A model generated the notes under the pieces. It did not search any database. It was not told the origin of the DNA and worked only from the letters and a program-made list of their open reading frames with translations. Source: Ophioceras dolichostomum (taxonomy: Eukaryota > Ascomycota > Sordariomycetes > Magnaporthales > Ophioceraceae). From it: a stretch of DNA of 64,000 nt. The stretch's first letter is position 1, and each line of letters begins with the position of its first letter. The stretch is taken from contig PYST01000175.1 of NCBI GenBank assembly GCA_003049485.1, positions 543 through 64,542 on the forward strand. The letters are read 5' to 3'. Of this stretch, positions 1-8,160 are shown one piece after another. Made by a program: the position numbers and the translations under genes.

Positions 1-467
1 CCCCCAACCTTCACACCAGACTCATTCCAAGGCTAGGAGCAGCCAAGAGAAAGCCTCCTGCCAACATGGTTTCCTTGGAAGCTTATTGCTTTGTTGCTGT
101 CTGTATTTATCCCCTCTGATTTTCCTGGTCCTCCATGCTCGCGCATTTCCTCTCCGATCCGACATGCTTCACACCCGTCGATCACTGCTTATCAGTTCCC
201 GCATTCCTGACGAACGTCTAATAATACTACCCGCCTATTATTACTCTGTTACTCCATAATTGCTCACATACTGTATGATCGCCAGACTTCCCTTATATTT
301 CTCTCCTTGCTTCAACCTACCACCTATCTCGGGTCATCAGCGGGGACGCACGACTCGCCCCAGCCTACCGCCTAACGGTGCAAGTGGCCAGCCGGCGGGC
401 TGAATCTACCTACTGTCTAACAACTCGCGGGTCGTGAGCAGCGCGTAAGAGCGCGTTCTTCCCCGCC
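1..467. other. 5' flank of the thaumatin-like gene
   Basis: No convincing coding exon was found. The stretch is mixed C/T-rich sequence consistent with a promoter and 5' UTR. Several short ATG-initiated frames exist (for example at 66, 136 and 277), but none encodes a clear signal peptide that splices in frame to the exon at 468, so a missing upstream exon remains possible. Confidence 0.5.
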
Positions 468-1709
468 ATGGCAGACTTCTTCAAGAACAACACTGTCCCT
501 ATCAAGATCACCAACACTTGCCCGGATACACTGTGGCCAGGTATCGGGACGCAGCACGGGAGAGGGCCGGGCACCGGTGGCTTCATCCTCGAATCTGGGA
601 GGTCGCGTGAGTTCAACGTCAGCTGGGACTGGCAGGGCCGGGTCTGGGGCAGAACGAACTGCAGCTTCAACGAGGATGGGAGCGGCCCTCTCAACCGCAC
701 CGGTGGAGTCGACGGGAACGGCGCCGCGTGCCTGACGGGCGACTGCGGCGCCAGGTTAGACTGCATCATAACCGTACGTATAGCTTAGCTTTTCCCCTTC
801 CTCTTCCCTCTCCTGTCATACTCCGCTCCGCGGGAGGCCAGTGCTTGCTGCTGTTGTCCAATCGCTGACAGGCGGTCACACATGACAAAACGAAAACAGG
901 GAGCCACCCCAAGCACGCTCGCCGAGTTCAATCTCTGGGGCGGCGTCTCCGGCAAGCAGACCTTCTACGACATCAGCCTGGTAGACGGCTACAACCTCCC
1001 GATCGGCATCGTCTACATCCCGGCGCCCAACACTACCTTCATCCCCCCCAGCCTCGTCAACCCGACCTGCATCGCCACGTCGGGCTACCTCGCCGAGCCG
1101 TCTAGGAGCGGCACGACCTACACCAACTTTACGTACCCGGTGCCCTACGAGCCGAGCCAGACCAATAATAACGTCCGCCGCTGGTGCCCGTGGGACCTCC
1201 AGAAGTTTCCCCCGTTCAAGCCTGGCAACGGGGTGTTCCCCTACCCGGACGACGACATAGAGAGGCCCGTCTTCCAGCCCTGCTTCAGCGCCTGCAGCGT
1301 CACGGGCTCCGACGCGGACTGCTGCACCGGCGACCACAACGACCCGAACGTGTGCCGTCCGGGGCTGTACAGCAAGAACGCGAAGAGGGTCTGCCCGGAC
1401 GCCTACAGCTTCGCCTTCGACGACCAGACCAGCACGTTCATCATCCCGTCCGGCGGCGGGTGGGAGGTCGTCTTCTGTCCGAAGGGCAGGTCGACGAACA
1501 TCCTGATCACGTTCGGGGACCAGCTCCGCGCGTTGGCGAGCTCGAACAACATAACCCGCCAGATGACGGAGCGGCTCACTAGCGTCGAGTACATTAACAG
1601 TCGTCCTGCTTCGTTCGGGACGCGGGCAGCGCGCTCGCCGCCTTTGCGCTCGGTGAAGAATATGGTGGCTTGGTGGTTGGGAATCGGTTTGCTAACTGCG
1701 CTATTGTAG
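468..1709 (+). CDS. thaumatin-like protein
   Basis: Two exons, 468-773 and 900-1709, are joined by a 126-nt intron (donor GTACGT, acceptor AAACAG, phase 0); the junction restores a continuous thaumatin-fold sequence (RLDCIIT then GATPSTLAEF). Thaumatin-like hallmarks are visible: an early TNTCPDTLWPGIGTQ strand, a glycine-rich GTGGF segment, the CGARLDC motif, the FYDISLVDGYNLPI signature, and many cysteines including CFSACSVTG and DADCCTGD. The C-terminus ends in a hydrophobic stretch (MVAWWLGIGLLTALL) that could be a GPI-anchor signal or membrane segment. Fungal members are usually secreted and some act on beta-glucans, but activity here is inference. The first visible Met (MADFFKNN) gives no signal peptide, so either an upstream exon is missed or targeting is unusual. 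Confidence 0.85.
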
Positions 1710-2647
1710 GTGGGCGTGGGAGCTTAACCTGAGAGGAGACGAGGGTGGCGACAATGTTGGTATTGGGTTGGTAGTTAACGACGATTGACGACGATTAACG
1801 ACTAGGATTGAGATCGGAACTGGGGTTGGGAGTAAGATGAATGCTGGGCATATCATCATCACTATCATCACTTGCGACTCTCAACGCTTGTTTTCGTTCC
1901 TTCTGCATGCGCCGCGGAGGGAGCTAACGACTCCGATGCATTGGAGGCGCTCGACTGGATACCTGCTTAGACTGCCTGGGACACGCACTCGGCTAGAGAT
2001 ACCCCCTTCTTTTCTAAATTCTAGAAAGCATACTGACACCTTAAGATACCTACATATGCTTTAGAATACAACTAGTTGTTCGACTCTGCATCTGTGAGCC
2101 CCTCTCAGCCTCCATGTCAATGCCATAATATTCCTCGAAATACCTAGCTACAGAGCAGAATGATCTAACCCGATTCGCCTTGCTCACGGATCCGGACGTC
2201 GGAGCAAGCAAGCGGCTTCTTTGCCTTCGGTCTCACACCACTCCACAGGTCGTCCTTCGATGGTCTACGGAAAGCAGGCAAACAAAACAATGGGGTAGAC
2301 CGTGGTCGCAAACAAAAGGGGGCGGGCCATGCTCCCCAGGAAGAGAAGATGACGCCCGATGATGAGAAGAAACAACCAAGTCTAGATAATGAGATCTGCC
2401 TTCGCTCGCAGTGCGCCGTTCATCTGACTACCTGTACCTATAGGTCTTCACCTGCAAAGACCCAACCAATAAAGAGAAGAGGAGCGTGACATGTAACCAA
2501 AACAACGGGGCACCTGGGGAGTTAGACTAACCAAGAAATGTCCACACCATTTTCCCTCTCTCCCTCAGTCCCTCCACTCCAGGGATATTTTTTTATGAAA
2601 AGCGGACAAGACTGAACGACGTCGATCCCGTCTCTCTTTCTTCCTCC
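1710..2647. other. intergenic, no gene seen
   Basis: This contains the 3' flank of the thaumatin-like gene and the 3' flank of the convergent ankyrin gene. Short open frames around 1837-2064 and 2180-2362 have no recognisable domain. An imperfect GACGATTGACGACGATTAACGAC repeat lies near 1778-1801. Nothing else was seen. Confidence 0.5.
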
Positions 2648-3551
2648 TCAGACCTTCTTCCCCTTCATCCGCCTCCTCCGCTCCCACTCAGCCCTCTCCT
2701 CCTCATCGCTCCCGCTAAACTCGGCATCATCATCATCATCACTGCCGTCCTCCCCCTGCACCGGCGCCGCCTTGCCCCCCTTCGACGACGGCGCCGCTGG
2801 CGGGGCCACGTTGGCGAAGTCGCCCGCGTTCAGCTCCAGGTACTCGTGCCTCCGTATCTCCTCCCGCAGCCCGACGTTCTTCGGGTCCACGAGCTGCAGC
2901 GGCGTCAGGCCGCCCTTATTCTTGATGCGCGAGCTGCAGCCGGCGTCGAGCATCATGTTGACCAGGGAGGTGCCGTACTCGCGCTGCTGGACCGGCTCGC
3001 TGTTGATCCAGCGGATCGCCGTGTGCAGCGGGGTGTCGCCCTCGATGCGGTTGACGGGGTCGCACTCGAAGCCTTCTTGGTCAAGGAGGAGGTCGATCAC
3101 CTCGTCTTAAGAGAAAACAAACAGAGGGAGGATGGATGGATTAGCGGATTGATTTCCCTAGTAGGAAACAAAGCGTAGATAAGGGGCGTGGTAGAGGCGA
3201 CGGAGGAGGAGGAGAGAATAGAATAGCATAGCATACAGTGTCCCTGCGCAGCCGCTTCGTGGAATAGGTAGTTCCCCAGCACGGTCCGGGTTTCGTTTAG
3301 CAGGGCGGCGACCCTGTCTTTGTTTCCCATCTCTTCCGTCATTTCTTCTATGATCTGTTCGAGGAGATCGACGTTGTTTCTCCTGCAGGCCTCGATAAGT
3401 CGCTCTTGCGTAGTGGCGCCCTGTGAGAGTTCCCCGATCACGGACATATGTTTGTTAGCGAAGCATCTGGAGGACAAGGCTGGTGTCCCGTATGGTAGGT
3501 AGGTAGGTGGTAAGTGCCACATACGGCGTGTTCCTCCTCATGCCCTGCCAT
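2648..3551 (-). CDS. small ankyrin-repeat protein
   Basis: Three exons on the minus strand (3551-3525, 3420-3237, 3105-2648) give 222 residues. Intron 1 (104 nt) has donor GTATGT and acceptor CACAG; intron 2 (131 nt) has donor GTATGC and acceptor TTAAG; phases 0 and 1 fit exactly. The first exon encodes only MAGHEEEHA, then GATTQERLIEACRRNN. Ankyrin-like helices follow: LFHEAAAQGHYEVIDLLL, GDTPLHTAIRWIN and GGLTPLQLVDP. The tail is acidic (a run of Asp, then FSGSDEEE) and ends with a basic RRRRMKGKK. The layout resembles small conserved ascomycete ankyrin proteins of unknown role (budding-yeast Ank1/YGL242C type, from memory). It probably mediates protein binding; the basic tail could be a nuclear signal (inference). 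Confidence 0.85.
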
Positions 3552-4382
3552 GGTTGGAAAGAACTCGGGCGAGCGAGAGAAGCCCGGTGCTCCGATGTTG
3601 TGGACTCTCGCGACTTGAGGAATCGTCCTCGAGGAGGGCTGGCTATGGGTTGGCTTGACTGCGTGGACCGAAGCTGACGGACAAAGACTCGAAGAGATTG
3701 GATGGAGCTGAGAAAGACCTAAGGACGACAAGGCGGCAAAGAATCTGCTGAAGTGCTTGCCTTGACTTGCCGCGCGGCGGCTGCTGTGCTTCAGATATCC
3801 AATAGTGCGGTGCCAACAAAGAAGCCTGAGAGGGGTGGCCAGGCGTTTGTTCCCCGTCAGACAGAATGCATGTGTTGCTGTTGAGAGTCCCCGATTTGGG
3901 TCCAGAAGTGACCCGCTTTCAGGACCGTGGGACATCTGAGGGGAGTACCCGCGTGGCGCTTCGTGGGTATTTCGCACAGTCCATTGTACATGCTCTCAAC
4001 AAGCAGGGTATGCCAGCTCCCTGGCCACATCAATGGGGCACAGCAAAGGCATTCGTCTCACGGTGGTAGACGGCCAAAAGCCTGGACGAGGAAAAAAAAA
4101 TGCTGATGGCCTAGAGGCTTGATAAATATATGAACCCGGCCATGTTCGAAAGCGCCGTGGATTCATTGTATTGAGCAGCACACTCTTTGATCTAGCCCAA
4201 CAAAGCCAACACTCTTCTTCAGATTGACAGTACAGTTTGTACTGAAAATCGGCATTGTACAGCTTATTTGGCCCACTTGTGCCGTGACGGTTCACGTGAT
4301 GATAATTTCTCAACGGAGATCGGCCAATCAAGGATCGGGCACTACCAACAGCGACTTCGGCAGGAGGAGACTCCTGTGCCAG
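3552..4382. other. intergenic, ankyrin gene promoter side
   Basis: No gene is supported. The first half should hold the ankyrin-gene promoter. Open frames on either strand here have no domain signature. A (GGTA)n tract lies just downstream of the ankyrin exon 1 donor, at about 3495-3512, inside intron 1. Confidence 0.45.
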
Positions 4383-4784
4383 AGCCATAGCGCCCGCAAG
4401 AACTCCAGGACAACTGGGAACGAGGCAATCGTCGGCGTCCCTTTCCACCAAACCTTTCCGACAACCACATCGTAGACCTCTACCGTCTCCAGCTACGATG
4501 TCAGGCCTTTTGCGAGAAGCTCGGCCGACCACAGGAATGGAAGGCTGTGTTGAAGACCCTTAAGATCGACAATAAGGGCCTCGGCGAGTCCTTCATCCGG
4601 TTCCTCGTGCGAGATTCCGAACTTCGAAAGAAGGGCCAGAAGATCAACTCGGAAAGCTCGATTCGGGTATACACGAGAAGACTCGGTGGCCTGTATAAAA
4701 AATACACCGGGGAGGCATGGGACAAGTCGCTCAGAAATCATCTCCGCGAATACGCTCGACTCTTTATCACGTCGCAATGGGGAC
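4383..4784 (+). pseudogene. FluG/DUF3435-like fragment cut by an LTR
   Basis: An open frame runs from after an in-frame TAG at about 4391 to 4784 and reads as part of a fungal FluG-domain (DUF3435-type) protein: a segment with LSDNHIVDLYRLQLRCQAF, then ESFIRFLVRDSELRKK and SESSIRVYTRRLGGLYKKYTG. That pattern (a helical SAM-like/recombinase N-terminal region with the SSI.VY...L...Y...TG motif) is what I recall of this family, which includes captain-like tyrosine recombinases of large fungal mobile elements. No start or C-terminal catalytic region is present. At 4785 the sequence turns abruptly into LTR sequence shared with 6861 onward. Best read as a broken relic; the family assignment is from memory. 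Confidence 0.5.
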
Positions 4785-4945
4785 TGTTGTTTGTGTTGAC
4801 TGATGATCACCAATCATCAGAGTTGTTGACCGCAAAGCCTCGAGTGACCACGAAGCTCTGGCCAAGTCACAACGTCAACGGCTACGTCAACGATTGCCTC
4901 AGTCAACGTCATCGACCTTCCACCTCTCCTTGTGTCACAATATAG
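4785..4945 (+). mobile_element. partial LTR of a Ty1/copia-type element (copy A)
   Basis: From the TGTTG at 4785 the sequence matches the LTR at 6861 over roughly 110 nt: the shared core runs through GTTGACTGATGAT, ACCAATCATCAGAG, TTGTTGACCGCAAAGCCTCGAGTGAC and CACAACGTCAACG. Similarity fades after about 4900 and the right end cannot be placed; the listed end is approximate. No internal retrotransposon coding sequence adjoins it, so it is a truncated or solo LTR. It interrupts the FluG-like open frame. Confidence 0.6.
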
Positions 4946-5657
4946 GCACTTCGGGTGGAGGTGTTGAACTTCATTGATTGAAGAGTTTTCTGGTTGTTGA
5001 GAGAGCTGAAACAAAGCGTTGGGCTTGGGAGGCCATCTGATGTGGTAGCAGTCACGTGATCGTTCACATGACTCCCAGTACCATGACTTGAATCACGTGC
5101 TTATGTACGTGACTCCTACTGACAGACTGGAAGCCGAATTCCAGCATATGGCATCTCGTACCTCGGCGCCGGCGTTTAGGATGGAGTTGGAGGGACGGGA
5201 TTTGAATTACTGGACAGCGGTACCACCAGCAGCAGCGGCAGCAGGCTTCACAATTGCCATCAGTAAGTCATTGTGCACTTACAACTTACACCACACGAGT
5301 CGCAAAGTGACAAGTCGAGTATCGATTAGAGAGAATAGACTACTACCCGCTGACCCCGTGGCCTATCTTCTTCCATGGATGCCGGCAACTCGGCGGTGAA
5401 CGATTTAACTCCGACCGCCGATTAATTCCTAAAGGGCGTGCTTGGGTGAACGGGCGGAACCAGAGACGAACGACAGACAGCCAGAGTGTCAACGACGACG
5501 ACAACATCAGCGAAGATCACCCGCTAGCGCCAAGCACCAGCAAGCAACCGCAACTTCTCGGCCGAGCAGCTCATCTAGCCCAGCTCTAACCTCTCACGTC
5601 GTCTTCCCCTCTCTTTCTTCCTTCTTCCTTCTTTTTCCATCATCGTTGGTGCTGATG
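4946..5657. other. unassigned sequence
   Basis: No coding region is supported. The stretch includes short CAG/GCA-rich tracts near 5226-5245 and several CACGTGA E-box-like words (near 5052 and 5094). It may contain the unrecognised right part of LTR copy A. Confidence 0.4.
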
Positions 5658-6176
5658 CTAATGTCCTTGGGAAGAAGAAGACTGCGTCTGTGTTGATGGC
5701 AGCTGATGCTGCTGCTGCGAATATCCGTCGAGGGTGCTGCTTTGTGTTTGTGCTGCCGTCTGATTCGTCGCAGCCGCGACTCCCGTCACTCCCGCCGGCG
5801 GCATGCGCAGTCTCTCCAACTCTGCCGCGATGTCGTTCTGCTCGGCGAACAGCGGCGTATGCGAGAAACTGCCTGCCTAGTTGATAGCGGCCCTAGCCTT
5901 CAGCATCGACGCAACACCGGCAGCACCACTACCAGAGGCAGAGTATCCACGTGATGATGGTGGGCCGTCTGGAAGCCGCCGTAGGCGTCCATGACATTGC
6001 TAAGGGTGTATGGGCGCTGCATGACCATTATTGTAGCGGCAGCGGCTGCCATGTTATAGTCGACCGGGGTCGGGGCAGGAGTGGTCGAGGGCAGTAGTCG
6101 AGGGTCGGTTACTGGAGACAGTAACGAGGCTGGAGTCATCTCGCTTCTCATGTTCGCAGTCTGGTAGGATGCTGAG
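5658..6176 (-). CDS. possible hypothetical protein, Gln/Pro-rich C-terminus
   Basis: A weakly supported model. One segment (about 6176-5933) reads through ASYQTANMRSEMTPASLL and MQRPYTLSNVMDAYGGFQ to a His run. A 56-nt candidate intron (5932-5877, donor GTAGTG, acceptor AACTAG, phase 0) joins it to a 73-codon terminal exon (5876-5658) with a possible amphipathic helix (FAEQNDIAAELERLR) and a QQQHQ/SSSSQGH tail. The composition looks like the disordered C-terminus of a regulator, but I do not recognise the family. An ATG at 6276 followed by further frame may be an upstream exon. It could equally be a decayed gene or chance frames. Confidence 0.28.
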
Positions 6177-6275
6177 CCCCCAAACCTCTTGTAGCATGAT
6201 AAGGGAAGAGAAAGCGGCGGCGAAGGAGCGTGGTTAGTCGTACTTTAGTGTATTCGCACATTTTCGGGAGCTTGT

Positions 6276-6540
6276 GCGGTGCTAGGGTAAGTGTAGGGCT
6301 GACTGAGGTTGGTAAGAACGAAGGAGTATGGCGAGCGAAGCACGTCGTGCTTGGTCTGCTTGCGGAGTTCCGAAGGCTCTTGTCGGGAAGGAAGGAACAG
6401 AGGCAAAATCCTTAGGTCGTTAACGTGGATAGTGAGAGAGTGGGCAATTGGTTGACGAGGATCGTGAAGGGAACTAGAGAAAGAGAGGCAAGCGTGCAGA
6501 GCTCAAGGGGAATGACGTTGTATTTTAGCGCCCAGACGTG
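6276..6540. other. gap between candidate gene and copia relic
   Basis: No feature is supported. On the minus strand the sequence is C/T-rich, as expected for a 5' leader of the candidate gene at 5658-6176. The left junction of the copia fragment falls near 6540. Confidence 0.3.
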
Positions 6541-6795
6541 GGTGCTGGCATCACGAAGCTCGGTACCACAGCCGAGAAACGTCTCATGATAGACGTTATG
6601 GCTCTTCGACAGTCATACGAACGCCGGGAGCTCTATGAGATCCGCTGGATCCATGGAGACGATAACCCTGCCGACGCCATGACCAAAAGCAATCCCAACC
6701 AAGCCCTCTCTAAGTTCGTGGACACTAACGAGCTTACCATCCGAGTGCAGGGTTGGGTTGACCGCACCAAGGACAAGTCAGAGACAACCACTTAG
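6541..6795 (+). pseudogene. Ty1/copia polyprotein relic: RNase H C-terminus
   Basis: About 80 codons match the C-terminal end of copia-type Pol: KLGTTAEKRLMIDVMALR, then YEIRWIHGDDNPADAMTK (the characteristic copia RNase H segment with the W-I.G..N.AD..TK pattern), then NQALSKFVDTNEL before the stop at 6793-6795. Everything upstream of RNase H (Gag, protease, integrase, reverse transcriptase) is absent, so the element is 5'-truncated. A polypurine tract and an LTR follow in the correct order. Confidence 0.85.
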
Positions 6796-6841
6796 GTGAT
6801 CGTCTCTGTTGCTGAGCAGCTTGCTTCGCTGGGAACTTCGG

Positions 6842-6860
6842 CAAAAGAAAAAAGAGCCAG
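6842..6860 (+). other. polypurine tract before the copia 3' LTR
   Basis: The purine run AAAAGAAAAAAGAG, followed by CCAG, ends immediately before the TGTTG that starts the LTR. This is the expected priming site for plus-strand DNA synthesis in an LTR retrotransposon. Confidence 0.6.
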
Positions 6861-7189
6861 TGTTGATTGCGTTGACTGATGATTACCAATCATCAGAGTT
6901 GTTGACCGCAAAGCCTCGAGTGACTACGAGGCTTTGGCCAAAAGTCACAACGTCAACGAGTCAAGTCTAAACGTCAACGAGTCAAGTCTTAACGTCAACG
7001 ACTGGGACAGGCACTTGCCTCAGTTACGGCCACCTAGCCCCCAACTTCTCTTGTACTTAAAAGGGAGGTTCTCTCCTTCTGTCTCTTCCATAGAACCTAG
7101 CTTAGAACAGAGATGAATTGAACCTGCTTTGGCAAACTCCTCTCTCATATCGCACGCGTGCAAGCGCTTTCTACCTGGGCCTTCCAACA
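6861..7189 (+). mobile_element. 3' LTR of the Ty1/copia element (copy B)
   Basis: A 329-bp LTR bounded by a perfect terminal inverted repeat, TGTTG at the left and CAACA at the right. Inside are a TATA-like TTAAAAGG near 7057 and a 21-bp direct repeat (AACGTCAACGAGTCAAGTCTW) present twice, with a third partial copy, at 6949-7003. It is directly downstream of the RNase H stop and polypurine tract. The 5' LTR of this element was not found; LTR copy A at 4785 is related but has diverged. Confidence 0.8.
6949..7003 (+). repeat. 21-bp direct repeats inside the LTR
   Basis: Two full units (6949-6969 and 6970-6990) and a partial third unit of AACGTCAACGAGTCAAGTCTW. LTR copy A has only degenerate AACGTCAACG words, so the tandem array is specific to copy B. 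Confidence 0.85.
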
Positions 7190-7965
7190 TTAAGACAAGA
7201 AATCCTCGTGCTTGGAACGTGGAATGAGGACGAGGAAATCAGAAACTTGTGAAGTAGCTAACTCGTCAGTGACTATGCAGTGCTCCCACAATCGTGGTGG
7301 CTGTGCTGACCTCGACTTTTTCTACTTCCAGACGCTTGGGTCGATTGGCTACCATCCCCCATCAGTATCAGCAAAGATACCATGGCTTAAGGCTGTCAGT
7401 GTCGGCGACTGCAGCCGCTCCGCCAAGAGGCGGGGTCACCCCACGCCGCTTCTCCTTTATCACCCACCACTTGCCATTTCCTGGCATAGCACCAGCTTTG
7501 CCATTGATGAGAACAAAGATGCGACCCTGCGACCGATTACGCACTATTCGCGATGAATACAAAAAGGACTGCGGCATCGGAATAGGCTGCAGCCGTGGCT
7601 ATCAACTCAAAACTGATATTCTCATGGTGACCGACATGAGCGAGAGCAAAGCAAAGATGAAGAGGGCGATGGTGGCCAGCTGAATTCGCCCGCCTTACAT
7701 TCCCTACAACACAACACAGCCTGCCTGCATGAGGCAGAGCTGATAAGACTCGCGCTCTCTGCCTTTCAAGCCATCTTGCTCCAGATCGGGCTCCATCCCA
7801 CCAGATCTTTGTCCGCTGAGGCCTCATTCCACAGAACCTCGTTCCAATCTGTGTACGCTGTTGCGCCCACCCTCTTTTCACTCGAATGATTGATTTCTGT
7901 TACTCGTTCATTAATCAGCCCCCTTGTTGTCCTTTAAATTTCTGCTCCTGGCGTTCGCCTTCATC
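7190..7965. other. unassigned region between LTR and NLR locus
   Basis: Open frames of about 70-130 codons occur on both strands (for example 7294-7683 plus and 7537-7881 minus), but they overlap one another, have no recognised domain and lack coding-like composition. This region should contain the NLR promoter. Confidence 0.4.
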
Positions 7966-8118
7966 ATGTTTGGCGCCACTACAAGCATCAGGCTCCGCCC
8001 AGAAGATTCCCATGTCGCGTGGATCTGTCCGTTGGAATTCTGCGTGTTGAGCCCACCGTACACGCCGCTGGCCACTCAGGCACCGACCGGGGAGTCGCAG
8101 TGTGCGACACGTTCTTGA
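7966..8118 (+). other. short frame with a phosphorylase-like N-terminal motif
   Basis: An ATG at 7966 opens a 50-codon frame beginning MFGATTSIRLRPEDSHVAWICPLEF, then ends at TGA 8116-8118. The RPED..VAWICPLE segment resembles the opening strand of the purine-nucleoside-phosphorylase-like domain that starts many fungal NLRs (from memory). The rest of that domain is absent. The frame is the same as that of the NLR gene starting at 8161, with only 42 nt between the stop and that ATG. It may be a recombination scar from N-terminal domain exchange, or coincidence. Confidence 0.35.
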
Positions 8119-8160
8119 AAGAGTCCGAGCTGTGTCTTGTCGGTGCCGTCAACCAACAGG

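Noticed and set aside
3866..4069. Plus-strand open frame upstream of the ankyrin gene
   Set aside because: Short, no domain, no splice partner.
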